64,000 bases of DNA from Bifidobacterium psychraerophilum. Its GTDB lineage: Bacteria; Actinomycetota; Actinomycetes; Actinomycetales; Bifidobacteriaceae. How positions within the stretch are numbered: position 1 is the stretch's first letter; every line of letters begins with the position of its first letter. Positions 18,824 through 29,004 of this stretch are shown in pieces. The notes below the pieces were generated by a model. The model worked only from the letters and a program-made list of their open reading frames with translations, made no database searches and was not told where the DNA came from. The translations under genes and the position numbers were made by a program. The stretch covers positions 161,167 to 225,166 of the forward strand of contig NZ_JGZI01000007.1 of the NCBI RefSeq assembly GCF_000741705.1, in the 5' to 3' direction.

Positions 18824-21800
18824 CTACAGGCGTCGCTTCAGGAAACGGCTGATGGTCACCTTGGCACCGCCAAGCGCCAGCAGCATGACCAGCAGCGACA
18901 GAGCGGCGACCCCTGCCGTCATCCGGTGAGATTCGACCGCTCCACCCGTGCCCACACTCGCCCCTGCGGCTGAAGCTCCCTGATCGCCGCCGGTGGCCGA
19001 GGCTGCACCATGAGTGCTGCCCGCATTGTTTCCCGTCGCCGCAGGTGGCTTCGGCAGGTCAACGGTCCCCGATGCCGAGCCATCGCTTTTCGAAACCAGC
19101 ACGCTTGTTGCTGCGGACGCCTTGGAATCACCGATCTGATTGCTGGCAATGACGGCAACCGTGTGCTTTCCGGCACCCGTCGCGCCCAGATCGATGGTGG
19201 CGGAGGTATCCGTGAAGACGCCTCTCGCCTTGCCATCGACGAGCACCTGGTAGGAGATGATCGGGCTTCCCCCGTTATCAGGCGCATCCCAACTGATGTG
19301 AAGCACCGTCTTATCGACGCTCACCTTAGGCATGCCCGGAGTCTCGGGCACCACTGCGCCAACCGTAACGCTGTTCACGCTCTTCGCGGCTTCTGAATTC
19401 CCCACACCGTTGCTTGCCGCAACGGTCGCCGAATAGCTGGTGCCGCGCTGCTTCGCTGTGAAGGTGTAGCTCAGCTTGTCGCTTTGCGCGGTGCTGCCAT
19501 CCGAAAGCACCACGGTGTAGGCGGTGATGGATGATCCACCGTCACTCTCCGGAGCCGACCAGGAAACCGTCACATCCTGGCCTTCGGCACTCATCGTCAC
19601 ATTGGCGGGCGAGGAAGGAGCCGTTGCCTTCGGGGTGGTGACAAGCGCTTCAATCGCCGTATTGAGCGCTTTCGCGGCCGAATTCATCTGCTCGTCCGTC
19701 GATGATGCGTCCTCATCCACCTGCTTTCCGGCGCTGATCGCATCCCGTACCGCCGACCAGCTCTCGACGGTATATGCGCTCTCATCCAATGCCGCGGCAT
19801 TCGCAAGTTGGTATTCCAATTGGAGCCGGGCATCAGAGACAAGCTGGTCCGCAGCCAATGCCAAGGATCTGGTCTGCTCGTCCACATCCGACTGGCTGTC
19901 CGGCTGCGATTCGAGCATGGCGTATGAGGATTGCATCTGAGCCGCAAAGGTGGAGTAATAGATGCTGTTGTATTGCCGGGCATCATTATTGATATCCGCA
20001 TACTTCTTGTACGCGGCCGCCAGTTCGGTGGTATCGACACCTGACAGGAACGTCAGGGAATCAATGTTCGAGACGTAGGGATGCCCGTCATAGGCCTCGG
20101 TCAGCAGTTGCAGATACACCGTGTGCTTCCCGGTGATCGCCGTCGGCAGATGTACGGTGGTGTTTCCCGCCGAACTCCAATTGCTGCCCGTGAACGGCAA
20201 GGCGATCGTCGTGTATGGCGTTCCAAGATCCGAGGAGGAAGACGGATCGAGGTAGACGGCGATTCGTGAATTCAAACCGTCGCGGCTGCTGTTATTGACG
20301 TAATGCACGCTGATGTCGGTTCTGGCCACATCGGAGAAATCGATATCGTCGTAGCGAAGCCAATCGCCGTTCGAAGTCCCCTTGAGGTTACGAACACCCG
20401 TCCCATCGTTCCAGCTTGACTGCTCGTCCCCCAGGGAACCGCCGCTATCCGCATTCCGTGATGCCGCTTTGACGACCAGTGACGATGCGGTGGCGCTGAA
20501 GGAGATCGTCTTCACATTCGCCACATATGGCAGACTGCTGGTCTCGGTGGTGGATACGAAGCTCGCGAAAACGGTCTGGACGCCCTTGAACACCGTAGGA
20601 TCCACACTCGCGGTCGCGGTCGCATAGCTTCCCCACGAGCTACCGGTATAGGCGAGTGGGATGCTGGCCACAACAGGACCGTCCTTCGAAGCAAGATGCA
20701 GTTCGATATGGGAATCCGAAGCAGCTCTGGAGGTCGGCTTGTCATACAGCACGCTGACCTTGTCCACGCCGCTGCCGAAATCCTGCGAGTCCCATTCGAC
20801 CCATGCCCCCGTGGTGAGATTCTCGAACATGCCGTTGGAGGTATTGATCGCTTTGGCGCCATCCCCTTTCGCGCTCAGATTGCTTGCCTGAAGGGTTGGA
20901 TAGCTCAGCTCGTCCGAACCGAATCTGAACCAGTCGAAGTTGCCGACCCACTGCCTTGACGAAGGCTTGTGGAACACGAAGGTAACTCCTGATGCGGCTT
21001 TCAGGGCCTTGACGGCGCTGGCGTCCAAGGAGACGGTCGACGTGGTGTAATTGCCGAAACCGCTGGTCCCGGAAAGATCCACCGTTGCGATAACGGTGCC
21101 GCTCGCATCACCGGCATGCACCTCGACGGTACTGGCCTCATCCGAAGCTCCGTAACTCGTGGCGTACCGTATGGTCAGGTTCTGCGGATCCGACGACGAG
21201 GAGAAGTCCATATCCTGATAGCTGACCCATGAGCCCTCCGATACGCCTCCCAGATCACCGGCGGACTGGTAGCTTTCGTTCTTCAGATCACCACCGGACC
21301 ATGAGTCGCTCTGCTCCGCCTGAAGAGTCCGGTATGGGCCGGCGACGATGGCGAGGGCCGCAGTCGCCGCGGAGAGATCATCCTGCGCCGCCGAAATATC
21401 GTCGTCGTTCAATGTGCTTGCGGACAGCGCCTGCTTGGCCGAGGCCAGAGCCGTGCTCAGTCGCTGATACGATGCCGATGAGTAATGCTTCTGTTGCAGG
21501 ATTTGAACCCCATCGACCAGCGAGCTCAACTTCGCCGCTTTGAGTTTCGTCACACTCACGGTAAGAGGCAATTGCTCGGACAACCCCTTTCCGCTTACCT
21601 TGGATGCGTCGACCGATACGCCATCCACCTTCTCGAAGAGAGCGTCACCCAGGCTGAGATATGGATGCGCGCTTTGCGTCGCGGTGCCCTCAATACTCAC
21701 TTCGAGGGTGGACGCCCCGGTGACCCTCGCCGTGGCGGTGAGCGTGGATGGCAGATCGTTCATTCTGATCGCGCCCTCGGCAATCGGATCGCTGCCTGCG

Positions 21801-24415
21801 GCACCCTGTTTCAGGGTCGCCCCTTTGAAGGTGAAGGTGTAGGTGCCCCTGACCTTGCCCTCGCCATCGGCATCCACGCTGGCCCTGTCCAGTATGGCGG
21901 ACCACTGGCTTTCCGTGGTGCCGCCGTGGCTGGCGGCGTTGCTCATGGAATAGGCCGCCGCCGAATGTTCACCCCAATCGGAGGCGGTGGACTGCATACC
22001 GAAGTCGAGTGTGCCTCCACTGGTCATATCCGAATAATCCACCCAGGTGTTCGCATAGCTCTTCCCGTTCAGAGAAGCCGAAGCTATGTAGTAATTCGTG
22101 GATGACGCACCGGAGGCGTTCACCGTGAAGTTGCGCCCACTGGGATAGCTGACGCTGACGGAGTCGAAGAAGGGCGAACCGACCTGGTACTGGCTGGATC
22201 CCATGGTCACCGGGAACAGCCCGACCGCTGCGGCAACATACATCGAGGACATCGTGCCCGCATCGTTATCCATGGTGGGCAGGAAACCCTTCGGATCCAG
22301 CTTGTACACCTTCGTCTTGATCGGAGGGGTGAATTCACCGTTCGAACTTGAGTACTCATCGGTGCTGCCGGTCGCGATGTAACGGTTCCAGGACTCCCCG
22401 GCGTATATCTGACGGACCCACTTCTGTGTTTGGCTCGGCATCCCCACATAATTGAAGAGATAAGGGGTTTGGAGCTCCACTTCGTTGGCGTTGGAGTGCA
22501 GCATACCGGTGCCGTCGTCGGCACCGTCCTCACCGAACATGTGCTGCAGCGCCAGCCTGGTGGCCGTTGTGCCTCCCATGGCCTTGATCATGGCTTCCAT
22601 ATCGTAGGTGTCGTACCAGTTGTACTGCCATAATGTGCCCTGGTACAGATTGGCAGCCTGGAATGATTCAAGGCTGTCATTGCCCCAATTCCCACTGCTG
22701 TCCCTGGAGGAGAGCACGCTGACCGCGGTGCCGTCCTTGGCCGTCCAAGCGGAGGGTTTGTATTGCGTGGCGAATGGGTATGCGGCCTGCTTCTCATAGG
22801 TGGCCGCATCCGTGCTGTTGCCGATTGATGTGGCGATTATGGACAGCGCCCAGTCGTCATAACCAAGCTGCACGCTGCTTCCCGGATTGTCCGGGATGTA
22901 TCCCCTGGCATCATTTTCGCTCGAATACGAACCCACCAGCCGTTGCAGAGCCGGGTACGCCTTGCTCACGCGCTTGAGCGAGAATCCTTTGTTCAATGCA
23001 TCCGCGATGATCTCCGCCGAACGCTCCCAACGAACATTCGGCACCGACTGCATCAGTGAGGACATACTGGCCGTCGTGCTGGCCGCCTGACTGTCGGCGA
23101 AGGTATCGACCAATGATTGCGCCATATCCTTGTACATATCGGGATAGAGCATCGCGATCACACCGAATTTATGCCAATCATCCCAGGTCGCCCAACCGTC
23201 ATAATGGACGGCCCCATCCGTGCTGTGGACCACACCGTCGACTCCCCGGTAGGTGCCGGAAGTGCTCGTGGCATTGGTCGGAAGGGCCATCAGACGATAC
23301 AGATGCGTGTAGAAGAGCTTCTTCATCGAACCGTCCGGATCGTTCTCGGCGGATGCCGTGACCTGCACTCGCCCGAGCACGTCGTTCCAGCTGTCATACG
23401 CCTGCTGCTGGATGTCGGCGAAACTCTTCGAGGCGATTTCGGCGCTCTGATCGATTTTCGCCTGCTCGGCGCTGATAGGGGAAACCGTTACGTCCAGTCC
23501 TATGGTCTGCCCCGCACTCGGATCGAATGTCAGCACGGCACCGGTATCGGTACCTGACTGGTTGAGCGCGGAGGACAATGTGCCCGCATCGCCCCACGTG
23601 CTGAGGGTCTTTACCGCACTGCTGGTTGTCGCGTAGTAGTACATCGTGTATTTGGCACCGTTGAACTGTCCCGCGAAACTCCCTGAGATCGCCTTACGCC
23701 CGTCTGAGAGATCGCTGACGCTCAGGCTCGAGGAGATGCGTTCGGTGAAGTTGTTCTTCATGTCGAACACCAGCGATTGCGCTTGGCCGCTGGGGAAGGT
23801 GAAACGATCCAAACCCGTTCGGACCGATGCCGTCATTTTCGCTTCGATACTGCCGGTACCTGTGCTGATCGATGAATCCTGACCTGTCGTTTGGCTCAGA
23901 CCGACCTGATAGTAGCCCGGCTTGGCGCTTTCATCACTGTGCGAGAAGGTGTGCGCATATGAGGAGGTGTCCGGACGCTTCGAATAGTTGACGGAGGTGG
24001 GAACCACAAGGATGTCGCCGCCACCGCCCGAACCGCCGACACCATCAAGATTCGTATGCGTGAAACCGGAAATCTTCGTATCCGAATAGTTGTACCCGCT
24101 ATGCGTGCGATTCTGACTGGTCATCGGATTGACTTTGACGATGCCATGCGGGGACTGCGCGCCCGGCAGATCCTGTCCATCGTCATCCGCCGTGGAAACG
24201 AAGGGATTGACGTATTGGGACACGTCGGTGTCGCTTTGCGTCGCGGCCTGAGCGGTGCCTGCCGCAGCGATGCCTATGCCAGACACCAAGACGACACTCG
24301 CCATGAAGGCGGCCGTCCGGACGAACATGCGACGTGCCGATCTGCCCGCGCGTGCGCCCTTTCCTGTGTTCGGAACCATGAACATGAACCTTCCTGCTGA
24401 TTGTGCTTTCCTCAT
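18824..24415 (-). CDS. Cell-surface GH92 family alpha-mannosidase, multidomain
   Basis: From the ATG at 24415 (AGAGGAAA upstream) the protein has 1863 residues. A signal peptide ends near AGTAQA (about 57). The GH92 domain spans about 60-815, with GQDLPGAQSPHG, ISGFTHTNLDGVG, WDDWHKFG and DNDAGTMSSMYVAAAVG, which match the Ca-dependent exo-alpha-mannosidase family. A FIVAR-like helical unit (about 945-1020), three CBM6-like beta-sandwiches (about 1027-1165, 1172-1315, 1316-1460), one or two more FIVAR units and two fibronectin-III domains (about 1600-1785) follow. The tail has SVGTG at 1820-1824, a transmembrane helix and a basic end, as in sortase substrates. It should trim mannose from host or yeast mannans at the cell surface. 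The sortase gene is directly upstream. Confidence 0.93.
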   Translation of the reverse strand: MRKAQSAGRFMFMVPNTGKGARAGRSARRMFVRTAAFMASVVLVSGIGIAAAGTAQAATQSDTDVSQYVNPFVSTADDDGQDLPGAQSPHGIVKVNPMTSQNRTHSGYNYSDTKISGFTHTNLDGVGGSGGGGDILVVPTSVNYSKRPDTSSYAHTFSHSDESAKPGYYQVGLSQTTGQDSSISTGTGSIEAKMTASVRTGLDRFTFPSGQAQSLVFDMKNNFTERISSSLSVSDLSDGRKAISGSFAGQFNGAKYTMYYYATTSSAVKTLSTWGDAGTLSSALNQSGTDTGAVLTFDPSAGQTIGLDVTVSPISAEQAKIDQSAEIASKSFADIQQQAYDSWNDVLGRVQVTASAENDPDGSMKKLFYTHLYRLMALPTNATSTSGTYRGVDGVVHSTDGAVHYDGWATWDDWHKFGVIAMLYPDMYKDMAQSLVDTFADSQAASTTASMSSLMQSVPNVRWERSAEIIADALNKGFSLKRVSKAYPALQRLVGSYSSENDARGYIPDNPGSSVQLGYDDWALSIIATSIGNSTDAATYEKQAAYPFATQYKPSAWTAKDGTAVSVLSSRDSSGNWGNDSLESFQAANLYQGTLWQYNWYDTYDMEAMIKAMGGTTATRLALQHMFGEDGADDGTGMLHSNANEVELQTPYLFNYVGMPSQTQKWVRQIYAGESWNRYIATGSTDEYSSSNGEFTPPIKTKVYKLDPKGFLPTMDNDAGTMSSMYVAAAVGLFPVTMGSSQYQVGSPFFDSVSVSYPSGRNFTVNASGASSTNYYIASASLNGKSYANTWVDYSDMTSGGTLDFGMQSTASDWGEHSAAAYSMSNAASHGGTTESQWSAILDRASVDADGEGKVRGTYTFTFKGATLKQGAAGSDPIAEGAIRMNDLPSTLTATARVTGASTLEVSIEGTATQSAHPYLSLGDALFEKVDGVSVDASKVSGKGLSEQLPLTVSVTKLKAAKLSSLVDGVQILQQKHYSSASYQRLSTALASAKQALSASTLNDDDISAAQDDLSAATAALAIVAGPYRTLQAEQSDSWSGGDLKNESYQSAGDLGGVSEGSWVSYQDMDFSSSSDPQNLTIRYATSYGASDEASTVEVHAGDASGTVIATVDLSGTSGFGNYTTSTVSLDASAVKALKAASGVTFVFHKPSSRQWVGNFDWFRFGSDELSYPTLQASNLSAKGDGAKAINTSNGMFENLTTGAWVEWDSQDFGSGVDKVSVLYDKPTSRAASDSHIELHLASKDGPVVASIPLAYTGSSWGSYATATASVDPTVFKGVQTVFASFVSTTETSSLPYVANVKTISFSATASSLVVKAASRNADSGGSLGDEQSSWNDGTGVRNLKGTSNGDWLRYDDIDFSDVARTDISVHYVNNSSRDGLNSRIAVYLDPSSSSDLGTPYTTIALPFTGSNWSSAGNTTVHLPTAITGKHTVYLQLLTEAYDGHPYVSNIDSLTFLSGVDTTELAAAYKKYADINNDARQYNSIYYSTFAAQMQSSYAMLESQPDSQSDVDEQTRSLALAADQLVSDARLQLEYQLANAAALDESAYTVESWSAVRDAISAGKQVDEDASSTDEQMNSAAKALNTAIEALVTTPKATAPSSPANVTMSAEGQDVTVSWSAPESDGGSSITAYTVVLSDGSTAQSDKLSYTFTAKQRGTSYSATVAASNGVGNSEAAKSVNSVTVGAVVPETPGMPKVSVDKTVLHISWDAPDNGGSPIISYQVLVDGKARGVFTDTSATIDLGATGAGKHTVAVIASNQIGDSKASAATSVLVSKSDGSASGTVDLPKPPAATGNNAGSTHGAASATGGDQGASAAGASVGTGGAVESHRMTAGVAALSLLVMLLALGGAKVTISRFLKRRL
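18944..18958 (-). other. Codons for SVGTG, candidate sortase signal of GH92 protein
   Basis: The five codons encode Ser-Val-Gly-Thr-Gly within GASVGTGGAV, about 9 residues before the C-terminal transmembrane helix and basic tail. The same pattern, GASVKTGGAV, ends the PAP2 protein. It occupies the position of LPxTG or LAxTG in ordinary sortase substrates. Confidence 0.55.
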
Positions 24416-24530
24416 ACTGATTTCCTCTGTACGGCACTCGCCCGTGCCGAATGCCCTCATGTGAAGCGCGATGGCCGTATAGGGCCGACTCTTCATCCCG
24501 TTGCCGCCATCCGTGACGGCCACATCGCAT

Positions 24531-25235
24531 TCATGACTGCAATGTGGCGTATATGACGGCATTCTGCAGGGATCTGCCACTTACGCGCTCAAGGCAGGTG
24601 ATGACCACCAGCCTGCCCGGAGTGTTCTGCCATACCCGGCTTTCATCCTGCAATGAACTCTTGGGAAGCAACTCGCCACCTGTTACCTGATAGCTGCGTT
24701 CACCCACCTGTATGCGTGCACCCTTGGCGAGCTTGATGCTCCCCTGCTCCACATTCGTCAGATAGTTACCTGGGGCCAGACCCCCCTGAACCGAATGCAT
24801 AACCACAAACACCGTTCCGTCCTTGGCCTGGTCAAGACCCACCCCGAGGTTGCGGACCAGATAGGCATCCCGGAATCCGGGAGGCACGATGACCCCGTCG
24901 ACAACGCTTAACGACTGCATGCCGACATCCAAACCCACGCTGGGAACCGTGAATCGCATCCCCGATTCCTGTTGGGGCTTCATGGCGGCGACCTGCTGTT
25001 TGGTGGGCTGCTGACCGTCGTCGAGGACGACGGTGTTGCCCGCAAGATCCTTGGCGCCACCGGCTGCCGACGACATCGACCCTTGTTGCAGCAGCGCCAT
25101 CAGTAGGGAAGCCACCGCAAGCGCAGCCATGAGGACGAACACCACGGCCAGAACGATCAGCCCCAGTGGACGTTTGGTGTCTGCCCCGACACGAGGCCGT
25201 TGGCTGTGGGATGCCCGCCGTCGCATACCTCGCAT
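24531..25235 (-). CDS. Sortase family transpeptidase (class E-like)
   Basis: About 234 residues from the ATG at 25235 (AAGGG 7 bases upstream; 25226 is an alternative). A basic N-terminus is followed by a long transmembrane helix (LGLIVLAVVFVLMAALAVAS) and an extracytoplasmic beta-barrel. The catalytic His is in VVMHSVQGG, the Cys in VVITCLE and the likely Arg in SGRSLQN. It would cut a C-terminal sorting signal and attach the protein to the cell wall. It lies exactly between two genes whose products end in the same SVxTG-helix-basic tail, so they are its likely substrates. The start overlaps the end of the PAP2 gene only if the longer frame is used. Confidence 0.87.
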   Translation of the reverse strand: MRGMRRRASHSQRPRVGADTKRPLGLIVLAVVFVLMAALAVASLLMALLQQGSMSSAAGGAKDLAGNTVVLDDGQQPTKQQVAAMKPQQESGMRFTVPSVGLDVGMQSLSVVDGVIVPPGFRDAYLVRNLGVGLDQAKDGTVFVVMHSVQGGLAPGNYLTNVEQGSIKLAKGARIQVGERSYQVTGGELLPKSSLQDESRVWQNTPGRLVVITCLERVSGRSLQNAVIYATLQS

Positions 25236-25245
25236 CTCCTCACCC

Positions 25246-27987
25246 TTACTGTCGTCTGCGCCTGACCACAATGACACCCGCCACCGCCAGTGCGATCAGT
25301 GCCAGAACGCTCAACGCACAGAGAGCCCAGACCCATCGTGATCCCTGATTGGCCGTGACCACCGCACCGCCCGTTTTCACGCTGGCCCCGGAGCCCTTCG
25401 TGTCCGCGTCAGCGGCGGTGCCCTTTGTCGGAGACTTCGACGCATCGCTTGAGTTGCCGCCCGTGGAAGGCTTTGTGGCCTGCGAACCACTGCCCGGTGT
25501 CGAAGCGTTCGAGCCCGGGGTGCTGCCGTTGCCGGATCCGGAGCCCCCATCATTCCCGGAACCGTTGTCGTTTCCGGAACCGTTGTCGCCGCCGGCATCG
25601 GAGCCCGACCCGACGTGCAGGTCACCGTTGTTGTCGATGGTGTAGCTTGCGGTCAACGCGGCGCTCAGATTCACACGCTGCCAGTTGCTGGATTCCACAT
25701 CCGCGTTATCAAGCGGATACCCGGCTGCCAGCGCCGTCTGCTCGATGAGTTGTTTGCGCTGATTATCGCTCAGATTCGGATACTTGGTCAGCAACAGGTC
25801 TTCCGCACCCGTCGGAACCGTGAATCCCTCGCTCGCAGTGGCTGCCTTGCTCTCGGTAAGTTGGGGCAAACCGTAGGTGAGCCTCTCGGTGTATGTGGAG
25901 ACCGCCTCACTCGTGCTTGAAGCGCCCGAGGAGCATGCCTCCAGAGTGCTGCCCGCCCCGGATGAGATGCACTGTCCGAGGAGCACGGTTTCCAGCTCCT
26001 GATGGGCCTCGATCAACAGGCTCCTGAACTGTGCGTCACTCCATCGGTATCCGACCATCGACTGCCCGCCCATGCGTCCGCCGATCACATCAATCGGGTA
26101 ATGGAATCCAAGCACGATCCTGTTGTTCCCATACTCCGAAGCACGTTCGAGAATCTGCGGTGCCAGTTGCGGGAGCAAGGTGGCCAGAGTGGTTCCGACC
26201 TCATATCCCGCGGTCGTGTGTCCGCTGGGGAAGGAGTCGTTATGAAAGCCGTAACCGATGTTTGCGGCCTTGATGTAACCGCCGCTGGTGGTGAATCCGA
26301 GCCTGTCATAAGGTCTGGTTTCGGTGTACACGCCTTTGGCCGCATCATGCCCATCGATGCCGTTGGTGATCATCGTGTTGACCAGGGCCGAGGTCTTCGG
26401 GAGCTTGCCCGCGTTGTAGGCGTTGATGTACAGCTCACCGAGTGTGGAACCGAGACTGTCGTACATCGTGACCGCAGGCGAATTGTTCGCATCGGTGATG
26501 GCTTTGCTGATCTGCGCGTCGCTCGCCGTATTGTTGATCTCGACGAGCTTCTTGTCATTCGCCGCCGTCAATGCGCTTCCTGAGGCAAGGGTTGAATTCC
26601 CTCCCCAGATCTCCGAGTGATCGCCGAGCGCGGTGTACCCGCTGAGCATATCCACGAAGTAGTTGTTGCCATCTGAGGTGGCGGGCCATGCGTTCGAAGC
26701 ATAGGTGGCGGACTGCTGGCTGTCGGTGTAGGGCAGGGACAGGTATTCGGAGGTGTAATACAGCGCAGGCATATCGAAGTAGGCATCGGAACTGCTCGAG
26801 TTGCATTGGTGGACCTCGACGGCTATCACGTTCTGTCCGGCTTTCAGCAGACTGGCCGGAACGGAGAACAACATCGACTGAGGATCCGAATTCCCGCCGT
26901 AATTCAACGGCGTCGTATTCGAGGTGACCGTGGAATCGTCGAAACCTGTCACCTGGGTACCGTTGACGTAAACCGTGGCGGTATCGTCAACGCTTAAGGA
27001 AGCGATGAGGCCACCATAGGAGTTGAGCTGATCCTGCGTCAGCGTGAAGGCCTTCCTGAAGAAATATGCAGGGACGATGCCGTCAGTGCCAAGATTCCTT
27101 TTGAGGAGGGTGTTGGCCACGAAACCGTTCCCCAGATCCTTGCCATCAGTGGCTGCGGAGCCGGTTGACTTCACACCGAAACTGCCGCTTCCGGACTTCC
27201 AACCCGCGGTATTGCTGAGGGAGGCAAGCTGGGTCCATGATGTTCTGTCCTCGGATCCCCCTGTCGGATCGCTTGCGGCGTTCTTGGCATCGGTCGTATC
27301 CCAATACTGCCAGGTATCATCCGCATTGAGGTTTGCCGATTGCCCGGACAGCGTTCCGACCAGGGTCCAATCGGCGATCTGGAATTTGTTCGTGGCGCCT
27401 TTGTCCGCCGTCACGCGAAGCTGATAGTAACGGTAGGCTGTGGTGTCCGAAATCGTAAAGGTCTTTGACAGTTTGCGCGAGGCGAAGCTCACATCGCTGC
27501 GGCTGTCCAGCTTCGTCCAGGCAGAACCTTGCGGATCGCTGACCGCGGACTCGTCATTGCTCCCCAGAACCGTCCAGTTTTTCGGATCACGTTCCTGGGA
27601 ATCATTGGCCGAGGTGATGATGTACCCGATCGAGGGCGCCGCCTGGGACAAGGTGTAGATTGCATACACCGGTGAATCCGTGCTGGGAACGGATCCGCTT
27701 CCTTCATACCATTTGGTCTGAGGATTCTGATCGGCAGCATAGTCCACCGCCTCGTTCGAAGCCGAATTCGGCTGATTCGACTGGACCGTGGTCACCAGGC
27801 TCTGAACGGCCGTGGGCGCGTTCTGCTGCACTGTTGTGGCTGCATGGGCCGTGTTCGTATTCGTCGACAATGTCAAGGCGCACAGACTCGCCGTCACAAG
27901 GAATGCCGCGGCGAAACGCCGCATATGTTGTTGTGACTTATGTGAATGCCATTGCCGTGTCAAAGGGGTGTTCCCTGACGTGTGCAT
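25246..27987 (-). CDS. Cell-surface PAP2-superfamily phosphatase with discoidin domain
   Basis: From the ATG at 27987 (AGAGGG upstream) the protein has 913 residues. A signal peptide ends near TAHA (about 49). An F5/8-type C (discoidin-like) carbohydrate-binding domain follows (about 60-215), then a beta-rich region (about 220-420). The PAP2/vanadium haloperoxidase core is complete: KGVYTETRP (K-x6-RP, 551-559), FPSGHTT (587-590) and NRIVLGFHYPID (R623, H629, D633). A Gly/Ser/Asn-rich linker precedes SVKTG (869-873), a transmembrane helix and a basic tail. It should be a wall-anchored acid phosphatase; haloperoxidase activity is a weaker alternative. It is the first gene of the surface cluster with the sortase and GH92 mannosidase. 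Confidence 0.9.
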   Translation of the reverse strand: MHTSGNTPLTRQWHSHKSQQHMRRFAAAFLVTASLCALTLSTNTNTAHAATTVQQNAPTAVQSLVTTVQSNQPNSASNEAVDYAADQNPQTKWYEGSGSVPSTDSPVYAIYTLSQAAPSIGYIITSANDSQERDPKNWTVLGSNDESAVSDPQGSAWTKLDSRSDVSFASRKLSKTFTISDTTAYRYYQLRVTADKGATNKFQIADWTLVGTLSGQSANLNADDTWQYWDTTDAKNAASDPTGGSEDRTSWTQLASLSNTAGWKSGSGSFGVKSTGSAATDGKDLGNGFVANTLLKRNLGTDGIVPAYFFRKAFTLTQDQLNSYGGLIASLSVDDTATVYVNGTQVTGFDDSTVTSNTTPLNYGGNSDPQSMLFSVPASLLKAGQNVIAVEVHQCNSSSSDAYFDMPALYYTSEYLSLPYTDSQQSATYASNAWPATSDGNNYFVDMLSGYTALGDHSEIWGGNSTLASGSALTAANDKKLVEINNTASDAQISKAITDANNSPAVTMYDSLGSTLGELYINAYNAGKLPKTSALVNTMITNGIDGHDAAKGVYTETRPYDRLGFTTSGGYIKAANIGYGFHNDSFPSGHTTAGYEVGTTLATLLPQLAPQILERASEYGNNRIVLGFHYPIDVIGGRMGGQSMVGYRWSDAQFRSLLIEAHQELETVLLGQCISSGAGSTLEACSSGASSTSEAVSTYTERLTYGLPQLTESKAATASEGFTVPTGAEDLLLTKYPNLSDNQRKQLIEQTALAAGYPLDNADVESSNWQRVNLSAALTASYTIDNNGDLHVGSGSDAGGDNGSGNDNGSGNDGGSGSGNGSTPGSNASTPGSGSQATKPSTGGNSSDASKSPTKGTAADADTKGSGASVKTGGAVVTANQGSRWVWALCALSVLALIALAVAGVIVVRRRRQ
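25369..25383 (-). other. Codons for SVKTG, candidate sortase signal of PAP2 protein
   Basis: Ser-Val-Lys-Thr-Gly within GASVKTGGAV lies about 10 residues before the final transmembrane helix. It matches GASVGTGGAV of the GH92 protein at nine of ten positions. The low-complexity linker before it is typical of wall-spanning proteins. Confidence 0.55.
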
Positions 27988-28397
27988 TACTGTTGCCCTC
28001 TCAATAAGCACGGTTCGCCACAATCCCCCAATTAGGCAGGCAAAATCCTCTTTGCCGCATGGTTCACCGCATCTTGAAGCACTTAACAGCAGAAAGAATA
28101 CGATTCGGCGATTGAACGGATGCTGAACAATCGCGCGTATGAGCATGAACAACGAAGGAACTTTTGGCCATGGAACATGCGGGTGCGCACAACGGAGACA
28201 CCGCGGCGGGGTGTTGGGACCTTCTGCCACCCACATGAACCGACATATCCTGCCGATGAGAGGCCGCACCTCATCCACTGCCGCCGAGCCCGCCTCTGCT
28301 GGTGCTAGCTTGAAGGAAGCATGCAAGACCGTTGCACATACGGGAGCGCACAGGCTGCCGAAGCGCGCGTCCCTCTACGAATAAGGAGCATCATCTG

Positions 28398-28994
28398 ATG
28401 GGAGAAACAGGGCGAACCTCCAGGCGCGATGCCGCGCTGCGCCGTTGCTCATGGGCGACAGGCCCCGATGAGGCAATGAGGCAATACCACGACACGGAGT
28501 GGGGCACACCCAACCACGACAGCCGCAGCCTCTTCGAACTGCTATCGCTGGAGCTCATGCAATCAGGTCTGAGTTGGCAAACGGTTCTGCACAAACGTCC
28601 CGCATTCATCAAGGCCTTTCATAACTTTGATGTGCATACCGTCATGGATATGGACTCACACATCGACCTGCTCCTGCTTGATGCCGGCATCATCAGGAAC
28701 CGACGCAAGATCCAGGCGATCATCACCAACGCCAATGCGGTGGCGCATCTGGAAGACACCGGTACGTCATTCGCCACCTACGTCTGGCAATTCGTGGATG
28801 GGAAACCCATCACCAACCATTTCCCGGACCACTCCCAATCCCCCTGCAGAACGCCGCTGTCCGACAAGATGAGCAAACGCATGAAAGAGGACGGATTCAG
28901 TTTCGTGGGACCGGTAGTGGCATATTCCTTCATGGAGGCCGCAGGCCTGGTGAACGACCACGAAACCGCCTGCTTCCGTCACCAGGAGCTATGA
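28398..28994 (+). CDS. tag: DNA-3-methyladenine glycosylase I
   Basis: From the ATG at 28398, which has AAGGAG 9 bases upstream, the protein has 198 residues, the normal size for Tag. RRCSWAT and YHDTEWGTP at the start, LFELLSLELMQSGLSW and the Zn-ligand tail VNDHETACFRH match E. coli-type Tag, including the Cys/His zinc snap. It excises 3-methyladenine from alkylated DNA by base flipping. It is a single-gene unit next to, and convergent with, a second DNA glycosylase gene. Confidence 0.95.
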   Translation: MGETGRTSRRDAALRRCSWATGPDEAMRQYHDTEWGTPNHDSRSLFELLSLELMQSGLSWQTVLHKRPAFIKAFHNFDVHTVMDMDSHIDLLLLDAGIIRNRRKIQAIITNANAVAHLEDTGTSFATYVWQFVDGKPITNHFPDHSQSPCRTPLSDKMSKRMKEDGFSFVGPVVAYSFMEAAGLVNDHETACFRHQEL

Positions 28995-29004
28995 CGGGAT
29001 CGGC

